DNA from: Tenacibaculum haliotis
Lineage (GTDB): Bacteria > Bacteroidota > Bacteroidia > Flavobacteriales > Flavobacteriaceae
Assembly (NCBI RefSeq): GCF_025215075.1
Contig: NZ_JAOBTH010000029.1
Span: forward strand, 372,001-436,000
Direction of reading: 5' to 3'
DNA length: 64,000 nt
The notes under the pieces were generated by a model that made no database searches, was not told the DNA's origin, and saw nothing but the letters and a program-made list of their open reading frames with translations. Position numbers and translations under genes: made by a program. The first letter of the stretch is position 1; every line of letters begins with the position of its first letter. Positions 41,918-48,948 of the stretch are shown one piece after another.

Positions 41918-41927
41918 TTTGAATCAA
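41914..41927. promoter_or_regulatory. FNR-box-like operator
   Basis: TTGAT-TTGA-ATCAA, a perfect match to the FNR consensus TTGAT-N4-ATCAA, overlapping the stop of the Crp/Fnr gene. A CAATTTTG -7-like element at 41950-41957 puts the palindrome centre near -42, the classical class II activator position. Confidence 0.6.
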
Positions 41928-41976
41928 TGGATACTGATCTTTCTTTTTTCAATTTTGTGTCTTAAATAATATAATT

Positions 41977-42747
41977 ATGAAAATACATCATGTAAGAAAT
42001 GCTACACTCGTTATTGAAGCTAATGATAAAGTTATTTTAGTAGATCCAATGTTAGGAAAAAAAGGAACTGCTGGTCCGCCATTTACATTGTTTAGATTTA
42101 AACCATTACGAAACCCGATACTCGATTTACCAAATAACGCGATGGAAATCGTGAACAAAACCACACATTGTTTAATTACACATCTACATCCAGATCATTT
42201 AGATAAAGCGGCTGAAGCATTTTTAAAAGAAAGGAGTATTCCAGTAATTTGTAGTGTAAAAGATAAAAAAACACTTGTAAAAAGAGGTTTAAATATAACT
42301 CAAACTGTGGCATATTGGAAACAATCCGATTTTCTTGGCGGAACAATTGAAGGTATTCCAGCAAAACACGGTTATGGGTTTGTTGCCAAGCCTATGGGCA
42401 ACGTTATGGGTTTTTTTATCAATCTTAAAAATGAAAAATCAATTTATATAAGTGCTGATACTATTTATACCAATGATGTTGATAAAGTGTTGAAAACATA
42501 CAAACCAGATATTAGTGTTGTAGCAAGCGGAACAGCGCAACTAGATATTTTTAAACCGCTTTTAATGACCTTAAAAGATATTGCTAAATTTGTTAAAAAT
42601 TCACCCAAATTTGTTATCGCTAATCATTTAGAAGCGGTTAACCACTGCCCTACTACTAGAAAACAACTAGAAACAGAATTAACGAAACATCAACTTATTG
42701 AAAAAACCTTTATACCAAAAGATGGTGAGGTTATGGAGTTTGAATAA
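41977..42747 (+). CDS. UlaG-like MBL-fold hydrolase
   Basis: A 256-residue cytosolic metallo-beta-lactamase-fold protein. MKIHHVRNATLVIEANDKVILVDPMLG (beta-sheet start), metal motif CLITHLHPDHLDKAAEAF (HxHxDH, near residue 72), His in IPAKHGYG, Asp in IYISADTIYTNDV, and His in FVIANHLEAVNHC. This layout fits the L-ascorbate-6-phosphate lactonase-like/UlaG group. The actual substrate is unknown. Likely regulated by the upstream Crp/Fnr protein through the palindrome at 41914-41927. Confidence 0.88.
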   Translation: MKIHHVRNATLVIEANDKVILVDPMLGKKGTAGPPFTLFRFKPLRNPILDLPNNAMEIVNKTTHCLITHLHPDHLDKAAEAFLKERSIPVICSVKDKKTLVKRGLNITQTVAYWKQSDFLGGTIEGIPAKHGYGFVAKPMGNVMGFFINLKNEKSIYISADTIYTNDVDKVLKTYKPDISVVASGTAQLDIFKPLLMTLKDIAKFVKNSPKFVIANHLEAVNHCPTTRKQLETELTKHQLIEKTFIPKDGEVMEFE

Positions 42748-42781
42748 ATTTTAAGCACCTTTGTAATAGTAAATATTTATA

Positions 42782-43360
42782 ATGAAGGAGCAATTACAAA
42801 AATACTTAATACGTTATGCTGAATTTACTGACCATGAAATTGAACTCATTTATAGTACTTGCACTGAACAAATCTACCAGAAAAAACAATTTCTAATCGA
42901 ACAAAATCATATTTGTAAATACAAGTATTTTATCCTAAAAGGGCTTGTACGTCAGTTTAGAGTGGAAGAAAATGGCAATGAAAACATCAGTGCTTTTGGA
43001 ATTGAAAACTGGTGGATTACCAATTTAGATAGCTTTGTAAATAAAACACCTACAATTAACTCAATTCAAGCGATAGAAGAAACTACAGTACTTCAAATTA
43101 CAAACACGCAATTAGAAGATTTATATGTAAAAGTTCCTCAACTAGAACGTGTTTTTAGAATCATTGCAGAAAACACATTGATTGCGCTTCAACGTAAAGA
43201 TGAAATTTACATGAAAAAAAGCAGCAAAGAGCGTTACTTTATTTTAGTAGCTCAAATACCAGATTTTGCCCAAAGAGTTCCGCAATATATGATTGCTTCT
43301 TATCTGGACATTACACCAGAATACTTGAGTGAAATTAGAAAAAAAGGGAGTCAAAATTAA
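42782..43360 (+). CDS. Crp/Fnr-family regulator (copy 3)
   Basis: A 192-residue paralog of the regulator at 37304: QFLIEQNHICKYKYFILKGLVRQFRVEENGNENISAFGIENWWITNLDSFVNKTPTINSIQAIEETTVLQI sensor barrel and RVPQYMIASYLDITPEYLSEIRKKGS winged helix. The ENWW/EDWW and PTIN/PADYN segments align between the two. Located 34 bp after the MBL gene with a weak CACCTTTG element (42756-42763). Followed by an AhpD-like gene whose strong promoter carries an inverted repeat near -43 (43361-43383), a candidate binding site for this protein. Confidence 0.87.
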   Translation: MKEQLQKYLIRYAEFTDHEIELIYSTCTEQIYQKKQFLIEQNHICKYKYFILKGLVRQFRVEENGNENISAFGIENWWITNLDSFVNKTPTINSIQAIEETTVLQITNTQLEDLYVKVPQLERVFRIIAENTLIALQRKDEIYMKKSSKERYFILVAQIPDFAQRVPQYMIASYLDITPEYLSEIRKKGSQN

Positions 43361-43383
43361 TTTCTTAAGATACCTTAAGGAAA
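43361..43383. promoter_or_regulatory. Inverted repeat before AhpD-like gene
   Basis: TTTCTTAAG-ATAC-CTTAAGGAAA, an imperfect palindrome (one extra G in the right arm) centred about 43 bases before the predicted start site of the gene at 43437. Confidence 0.45.
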
Positions 43384-43401
43384 CTTCATTAGCTTGTAAA
43401 A

Positions 43402-43409
43402 TACCTTTG
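43402..43409 (+). promoter_or_regulatory. -7 promoter element of AhpD-like gene
   Basis: TACCTTTG, exact TAnnTTTG match, 27 bases before the ATG. Confidence 0.6.
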
Positions 43410-43436
43410 TACTATAATAAAAAACAAATTTATATT

Positions 43437-43889
43437 ATGGAACGAATAGCTTATAAAGACATCCCAAAAGGAATGTTTGAAAATTTACGAGAAATTGAAA
43501 ACTTTATTGAAAGTTCAACCTTAGACATGCAATTACTTGAAATTATAAGATTACGAGTAGCACAAAAAAACGGTTGTGCATATTGTGTAGACATGCACTA
43601 TAAAGAGCTCAAAAAAACAGGTGAAACCGAACTTCGATTATCATCATTATGTGTTTGGGAAGAAACTCCGTATTTTACAGATAAAGAAAGAGCTGTTTTA
43701 AAGTTTACTGATGCTTTAACAAAATTGTCACGAGGCATTATTTCTGATGAAATTTATAATCCGTTGTTAAAATTCTTTTCAAAAGAAGAAATATGCTACT
43801 TAACCTTGGCTATATCTCAAATAAATACATGGACACGTTTAATGAAAGTGTTTCAATTTACACCAGGGAATTATAAGGTGACCGAATAA
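43437..43889 (+). CDS. Carboxymuconolactone decarboxylase/AhpD-like protein
   Basis: A 150-residue protein of the CMD/AhpD fold. The redox core RLRVAQKNGCAYCVDMHYKELKKTGE (near residue 41-66) keeps the CxxC and the downstream His of alkylhydroperoxidase AhpD, so peroxide reduction is the likely activity. The ATG at 43437 (MERIAYKDIPKGMF) is preferred: the frame is open 36 codons further upstream but runs through the promoter and regulator stop. Monocistronic with its own promoter, candidate activator site and a terminator; probably the target of the Crp/Fnr protein just upstream. Confidence 0.9.
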   Translation: MERIAYKDIPKGMFENLREIENFIESSTLDMQLLEIIRLRVAQKNGCAYCVDMHYKELKKTGETELRLSSLCVWEETPYFTDKERAVLKFTDALTKLSRGIISDEIYNPLLKFFSKEEICYLTLAISQINTWTRLMKVFQFTPGNYKVTE

Positions 43890-43900
43890 AAAAGTGTAAA

Positions 43901-43930
43901 AAAAGGAATACTAAATTTAGTATTCCTTTT
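43901..43930. terminator. Bidirectional convergent terminator
   Basis: AAAAGGAATACTAAA and its exact complement (15-bp arms), between the AhpD-like gene and the convergent response regulator, overlapping the latter's stop codon. Confidence 0.88.
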
Positions 43931-44624
43931 ATAGTTTTAATCTTTCTAGTGCTTTCTTTTTGTACAAATCACCTATCGGAATTTCAATTTTATCTATTTC
44001 TACATCTTGTTTTGTATACGCAGTTACTTTTTGAGAGTTTACAATATAAGAACGATGCACTCTTATAAAACGGTTGTCTAATTTTTCTTCAAAGGCAGAA
44101 ATACCATGTTTAATTACCAACTTAGATGCTAACGTATGTATTCTGATATAATCCTTTATACTTTCTATATATAAAATATCTTCAAATAAAACCTTGATGT
44201 TTTTTTTATTACTTTGAACAAACATGTGTGTAGTTTCTTCCTTTTTATTAACAGGTTTCTCTATCGTTTGTGTATCTAAAAATTTTTCTATCGCCTTAAA
44301 AAATCGAGTAAAAACAATGGGTTTTAATAAATAATCAACCACATTTAATTCGTAACTTTCAATAGCGTATTCTCTGTGTGCGGTTGTAAATATTACTTTA
44401 GGCTTGTTGGCCAAGTTTTTTAAAAATTCAATACCTTTTAAAACAGGCATTTCAATATCTAAAAACATTAAATCTACCGATTCTGTTTTTAACACACTAC
44501 TAGCTTCTATTGCAGATGCACAAACAGCCACAATTTCAAAATCTGGTAATTGATTTAAATGCGTAGTAATTAACTCTCTCGCTAATTCTTCATCATCAAC
44601 AATTAAACATTTATACTTTTTCAT
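43929..44624 (-). CDS. LytTR-family response regulator
   Basis: A 231-residue regulator: receiver domain with DDE at 10-12, phosphoacceptor Asp56 in LMFLDIEMP and YLLKPIVFTRF; the LytTR DNA-binding domain is ~130-231 (MFVQSNKKNIKVLFEDILYIESIKDYIRIH ... FIRVHRSYIVN). Its start overlaps the kinase gene by 14 bp, so the two are translationally coupled. No target is evident nearby. Confidence 0.93.
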   Translation of the reverse strand: MKKYKCLIVDDEELARELITTHLNQLPDFEIVAVCASAIEASSVLKTESVDLMFLDIEMPVLKGIEFLKNLANKPKVIFTTAHREYAIESYELNVVDYLLKPIVFTRFFKAIEKFLDTQTIEKPVNKKEETTHMFVQSNKKNIKVLFEDILYIESIKDYIRIHTLASKLVIKHGISAFEEKLDNRFIRVHRSYIVNSQKVTAYTKQDVEIDKIEIPIGDLYKKKALERLKL

Positions 44625-45666
44625 GTGCTGTTAATTTTAATTCTAAATGATAACTTAATTCTTGATTATTAATTTTCAAAGAATATCCACTATTTGGGTA
44701 CAATAAATTTAATTGTTTTTGGGTGTTTTTCATACCTATTGAATGCTTTTCAACATCTTCTCTTCCTTGATATGATTTTGGTTTTGTATTCTTTAATTTA
44801 AAGGTAATTTCTTTTGTTGTTGCTGATAAATATAAGTCAATAGTCCCTTTATTTAATTCTTGACTTATACCATGTTTAAAAGCATTTTCAACAAAAGTCA
44901 GTAAAATTAATGGTGCTATTTTTACATTTTGAATATTATTTTTTTCAAAAACAACTGTTACTCTATTTCCATACCTAACCTTTTCTAAAGCGATGTAGTT
45001 TTCTAACAAATCTATTTCTTTATCAATAGGCACATATTTATCTTTACATTGATACAATATATAATCTAAAATCTCAGAAAGTTTGGCAATTACTTCTGGT
45101 GTTTTATCTGATTTTTTTAATGCCAATGCATATAAATTATTTAACGTATTAAATAAAAAATGTGGATTTAATTGATGCTTAAGTAAATTAAGCTCGGTCG
45201 ATTTTTTTTGCTCCTTTAAAGCAATAATATCCTTTTGATCTTGATAATATTTTATAGCAATTAATATGATTGAAGGAAAAACAATCCACATTATATTATT
45301 GATAAAAGAAATGAAAGAAAGTAATCGATCCCACAATAAAAAAGGTGGTCGCATTTTATAAATTTCAGGAAAATAAACTTCAAAATAATTGATAATAACA
45401 ACGATATAAAAAAATCGTAATAAGTAAATAACCATTAAAGCTCCAACTACAAATAAAGCAATTCGTTTTTTATTTAAAAAATACGGAATTAGAAGGTAAA
45501 AGGTAAAAATGCTAAATAAAAACTGCAAAAATACTTTAAACGCAATATACTGCACCACAAATAACTTGTCGTGTTGTTTAAACCAATAAGTGCTTAACAG
45601 GTAGATAAACATAACAACCCAAAAGATTGTTTTTTGTAGAATACTTGTAGATATAATTTTTTTCAT
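44611..45666 (-). CDS. LytS-type membrane sensor histidine kinase
   Basis: A 351-residue kinase. Four membrane helices in residues ~10-145 (KTIFWVVMFIYLLSTYWF; VFLQFLFSIFTFYLLIPYF; LFVVGALMVIYLLRFFYIVVII; INNIMWIVFPSIILIAI), a short linker, then the His_kinase motif LLKHQLNPHFLFNTLNNLYALAL and an ATPase domain with ILLTFVENAFKHGISQ and HSIGMKNTQKQL. I use the ATG at 45666; the open frame begins one codon earlier with TTG. First gene of the operon with the LytTR regulator. Ligand unknown. Confidence 0.92.
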   Translation of the reverse strand: MKKIISTSILQKTIFWVVMFIYLLSTYWFKQHDKLFVVQYIAFKVFLQFLFSIFTFYLLIPYFLNKKRIALFVVGALMVIYLLRFFYIVVIINYFEVYFPEIYKMRPPFLLWDRLLSFISFINNIMWIVFPSIILIAIKYYQDQKDIIALKEQKKSTELNLLKHQLNPHFLFNTLNNLYALALKKSDKTPEVIAKLSEILDYILYQCKDKYVPIDKEIDLLENYIALEKVRYGNRVTVVFEKNNIQNVKIAPLILLTFVENAFKHGISQELNKGTIDLYLSATTKEITFKLKNTKPKSYQGREDVEKHSIGMKNTQKQLNLLYPNSGYSLKINNQELSYHLELKLTAHEKV

Positions 45667-45931
45667 CAATATTAAATATACAATTTATGCGAACGCTAAA
45701 ATTACGTTTTTGCTACCTCCACATTTTACTTCAAACTTAAAAAAATAAATTATCGCTGCTTCTTTTAATAGACAAAGGCCTATAAAGTAGAGTTAAATAG
45801 TTTTTTAAAGCAAATTAATCGTTTAAAAGATAAAAAAGAAGTTTCTATCAACGTTTTTACCCATTAAGTCTACAAAGAAATAAAACAACCATTCATTTTT
45901 CTAGATTCGTTTGATTTTTAAAAATAAAAAA

Positions 45932-46927
45932 ATGAAGACCTATACTTTAATACTGCTGTTTGTAGTAGTAAATTTTTCGAATTTAAATGCCCAGAAAAAT
46001 AAAAAAATTTATTCAGAATTGATTAAAAAAGGGTGGAAACTCTGTTTAGATAAAGATTTTATAGCCTCGGCAAAAATTTATGAAAAAGCATTTAAAATTA
46101 ATTCAAATGCGCCCTTAAATGACAGATACAACGCAGCATGTATTTATGCTTTAGCTAACAATTTAAATGGTGCCTATAAACATTTATTTATTGCAGTAAA
46201 TACTTTAAACTGGTACGACATTAATCACTTAAAAAACGATAATGATTTAAAGAATATTAGAGCCGATAAAAGATGGAATGAGTTGATTACTATAATGCAA
46301 AAAACTAAACAAAAAATTGAAAAAAATTATGATAAAGAGTTGGTTACAATTTTAGACAAAATTTATTTTGATGATCAAAGCACAAGAAGTCAAATTAGAA
46401 GTAAAGAGGAAAAATATGGAAGAGACTCTAAAGAAATGCGTATTTTTTGGAAAGAAATTTTACACAAAGATTCCATCAATCTACTTAAAGTTAGTAAAAT
46501 ACTAGATACACAAGGATGGCCTAACAAAGAAAAAATTGGTGCAAGAGGTACTTTAACAATTTTTCTTGTTATTCAACATGGAAATCAAGAAGTAAAACTT
46601 AAGTATTTATCAATGATTCAGGAAGCTTTAAAAAAGAACTGGCTACCCAAAAGACAGTATGCGATGTTTTATGATAGATTGGTTTTAGGGCAAGGAAAAA
46701 AACAACTGTATGGAACGCAGTTAGCAATGAGCAAAGAAAATAAAAAACCATATGTTTTACCATTAGACGATGCTAGAAACGTAGATAAAAGAAGAGCTGA
46801 AATGGGTTTAAATTCTATGCAAGAAAATTTAAACAGATGGAACTTAACCTGGGATGTAGAAGCATATTTAAAAATATTGCCAAAACTTGAAGCTAAGGAA
46901 AGAGCATTAAATCAAAAAAACAATTAA
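45932..46927 (+). CDS. Exported DUF6624-like protein
   Basis: A 331-residue protein with a signal peptide (MKTYTLILLFVVVNFSNLNAQ; the ATG at 45932 is chosen over an upstream TTG at 45911). A short TPR-like region (SAKIYEKAFKINSNAPLNDRYNAACIYALANNLNGAYKHLFIAVN) is followed by the block GWPNKEKIGARGTLTIFLVIQHGNQEVKLKYLSMIQEALKKNWLPKRQYAMFYDRLVLGQGKKQLYGTQL, which matches the DUF6624 family; no enzymatic role is known. It is 2 bp before the next exported protein, so the two form an operon. Confidence 0.75.
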   Translation: MKTYTLILLFVVVNFSNLNAQKNKKIYSELIKKGWKLCLDKDFIASAKIYEKAFKINSNAPLNDRYNAACIYALANNLNGAYKHLFIAVNTLNWYDINHLKNDNDLKNIRADKRWNELITIMQKTKQKIEKNYDKELVTILDKIYFDDQSTRSQIRSKEEKYGRDSKEMRIFWKEILHKDSINLLKVSKILDTQGWPNKEKIGARGTLTIFLVIQHGNQEVKLKYLSMIQEALKKNWLPKRQYAMFYDRLVLGQGKKQLYGTQLAMSKENKKPYVLPLDDARNVDKRRAEMGLNSMQENLNRWNLTWDVEAYLKILPKLEAKERALNQKNN

Positions 46928-46929
46928 AA

Positions 46930-48195
46930 ATGAATTTAAAAAAATTAACAATTTCGTTACTTACACTGTGTATTACCAGTATTACACTAGCCCAAAGCAC
47001 CAATAATTATTTTAGACATTTACGGTACAATCATGTTTCGCCTTATATAAAATTAACCGGAACTTATCCCATTAATGCTGTAACAGCCAAAAACACATCG
47101 CATTATATTTTTACATACAATAATGCTAATCAACTTGTTGAAATAACAAACAATCATTATTTTACTGAAAGAAGGCATCCGTTAGCTTCAATCGGTGCAT
47201 ACAAAACAATAATTACTTACCAAAATAATACAGAAACTAGAGTTTTTTTAGATAAAAACGGAAAAAGAATAACCAATGATCGTCAGGTTTATAAAGAAGT
47301 TTTTACTGTTGATAAAAAAGGGAATTATACTAAACTTGAGTTTTTTGATATTAACGACAAACCAATGGAATCTAATTGGCAAATAGCCCGTTACCAATGG
47401 TTTAAAAAACATAAAATGGTAGTTGAAAAAAGATTTGGTTTAGATAATAAACCAAGAAATCTTTCTAATTATTTTGAATTTGGTGTTACAGGGATGACCT
47501 TTAGAAAAGACGGATCACCAATAGGTAATTATAATTTAAATGAAAATTTAGAAATTGTAAATAATTCTGGTGATGTTGCTTCGTATCAAGACACCTATGA
47601 TAAAAACGGCAACCATATAAAGTATACTTATCATGATGAAAATAACAAACTGGTAATGAATCAGTTTGGTCTTTCTATTGGTGTCAAAGAATATGATAAG
47701 TTGGGAAATTATATTAAACAAGGTCATTACGATCCTAATATGAAATTTTTACGAGGAAGAGATATTGCTAGTAATCAACACATATCGTTAAGCAAAATAG
47801 CTTCAAAAAAAGACAGCTTAGAAATTAAAAGAATTTCTTTGGGTTATTTAATTGCTCTGCAAGAGTTAAAACCTAATTTAATGCAAGAGGTTATGAATGA
47901 TAGCTTAAATAAAGTAACGGTAGGTTATAGTAGAGAATTAAGAAAAGAAGTAGTTACAGCCATTCCTAAAAAAAGAATGCTTGAAAATGCTGCAAATTGG
48001 AATAAATCAAATACTCGTTTTCCTCCTAACCCAAGTAATCAAATTAAAATATTAGATGTTTATCACAGAATAGCAACGGTTAAATTATACTCTGATAATT
48101 GGGTAGAGTATTTACACTTAATAAAACTTGATGACAAATGGAGTATTATCAATCTTTTATGGCAACATAAAGACGTTAAAAGATATCCGTTTTAA
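46930..48195 (+). CDS. Exported protein with C-terminal lumazine-binding-like domain
   Basis: A 421-residue protein with signal peptide (MNLKKLTISLLTLCITSITLAQ). The middle (~50-270) consists of short beta repeats with D/N-K-x-G-N turns (YDKNGNHIKYTYHDENNKLV, YDKLGNYIKQGHYDPN, DKKGNYTKLEFFDINDKP), reminiscent of YD/WG-type repeats. The C-terminal 120 residues (SLGYLIALQELKPNLMQEVMNDSLNK ... ILDVYHRIATVKLYSDNWVEYLHLIKLDDKWSIINLLWQ) look like an NTF2-fold lumazine-binding domain. Its role with the preceding protein is unknown. Confidence 0.7.
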   Translation: MNLKKLTISLLTLCITSITLAQSTNNYFRHLRYNHVSPYIKLTGTYPINAVTAKNTSHYIFTYNNANQLVEITNNHYFTERRHPLASIGAYKTIITYQNNTETRVFLDKNGKRITNDRQVYKEVFTVDKKGNYTKLEFFDINDKPMESNWQIARYQWFKKHKMVVEKRFGLDNKPRNLSNYFEFGVTGMTFRKDGSPIGNYNLNENLEIVNNSGDVASYQDTYDKNGNHIKYTYHDENNKLVMNQFGLSIGVKEYDKLGNYIKQGHYDPNMKFLRGRDIASNQHISLSKIASKKDSLEIKRISLGYLIALQELKPNLMQEVMNDSLNKVTVGYSRELRKEVVTAIPKKRMLENAANWNKSNTRFPPNPSNQIKILDVYHRIATVKLYSDNWVEYLHLIKLDDKWSIINLLWQHKDVKRYPF

Positions 48196-48203
48196 ATAAA
48201 AAA

Positions 48204-48232
48204 AACCTCAGATTGATATATAATCTGAGGTT
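48204..48232 (+). terminator. Terminator of the DUF6624-containing operon
   Basis: AACCTCAGATT/AATCTGAGGTT (11 bp, extended by A/T pairs) with seven T after it; also usable on the opposite strand. Confidence 0.85.
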
Positions 48233-48252
48233 TTTTTATTTAAAGGTTAATC

Positions 48253-48948
48253 CTAGTTTACAGTAAAACTCCAAACTTGTCCGATAGACTTGGCTCCTGA
48301 ATTATCGATAGTATTTATTTTCCAATAATACGTTTTACCAGTTTCAACAGTTACTTCATATAATTCTTCAGTAATTGAATTTGTTGTTACTTTTTCTGGA
48401 TCAGTATTTTCGTCAAAAAACACATCATATGTTAAAGTATCTGATGTATTAGAATCAGCTCCTTTCCATGTTAAATTAATGATTCCAGCATCTATAGAGC
48501 TTCCTTCAGCAGGACTTAATTGTTCTGCCATAAAAGGAGCTGTATTGGTTTCTCCTGTGCCTTTTGTATAAAAAGCATTTACTGACGATGGTAGGCCTGC
48601 TTCGTTTTTACTATCTACTGCTGTTACTCTCCAATAATAAGCAACTCCTTTATCTAAATTAATTGATTTTGTAGAAGAGTTAGCTGTTTCTGTTTTAACA
48701 ATAATAGCCATGTCTCTACTATTAGAAAACTCTACTTTATATCGAATAGCATCATTATTTGCATCTGTAGCATCTGTCCAATCAAAAACAATCGTATTAT
48801 CTATACATAATAAATTTTCTGTTGGATATTCTAAATTAACCGTGCTTGGTGCATCATTTACTATTTTTTCATTTTTACTACTTCCGCCACCGCAAGCAAC
48901 GAATAACGGTAATGAAAATAACATGATTGATTTTATTACTTTTTTCAT
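48253..48948 (-). CDS. Lipoprotein with two fibronectin III-like domains
   Basis: A 231-residue exported lipoprotein; lipobox LPLFVAC followed by GGGSS and a Ser/Lys/Asn linker. Two Fn3-like beta sandwiches: residues ~38-128 (STVNLEYPTENLLCIDNTIVFDWTDATDANNDAIRYKVEF ... AYYWRVTAVDSKNEA) and ~138-231 (AEQLSPAEGSSIDAGIINLTWKGADSNTSDTLTYDVFF ... TYYWKINTIDNSGAKSIGQVWSFTVN). Its ATG overlaps the stop of the 1314-residue T9SS protein (ATGA), so it is translationally coupled and may be a surface partner of it. No catalytic site. Confidence 0.82.
   Translation of the reverse strand: MKKVIKSIMLFSLPLFVACGGGSSKNEKIVNDAPSTVNLEYPTENLLCIDNTIVFDWTDATDANNDAIRYKVEFSNSRDMAIIVKTETANSSTKSINLDKGVAYYWRVTAVDSKNEAGLPSSVNAFYTKGTGETNTAPFMAEQLSPAEGSSIDAGIINLTWKGADSNTSDTLTYDVFFDENTDPEKVTTNSITEELYEVTVETGKTYYWKINTIDNSGAKSIGQVWSFTVN

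Noticed and set aside
45667..45931. LytTR direct repeats before the DUF6624 operon
   Set aside because: CGTTT blocks at 45820 and 45852 are 32 bp apart and poorly matched, not the 21-bp spacing seen at 15921.
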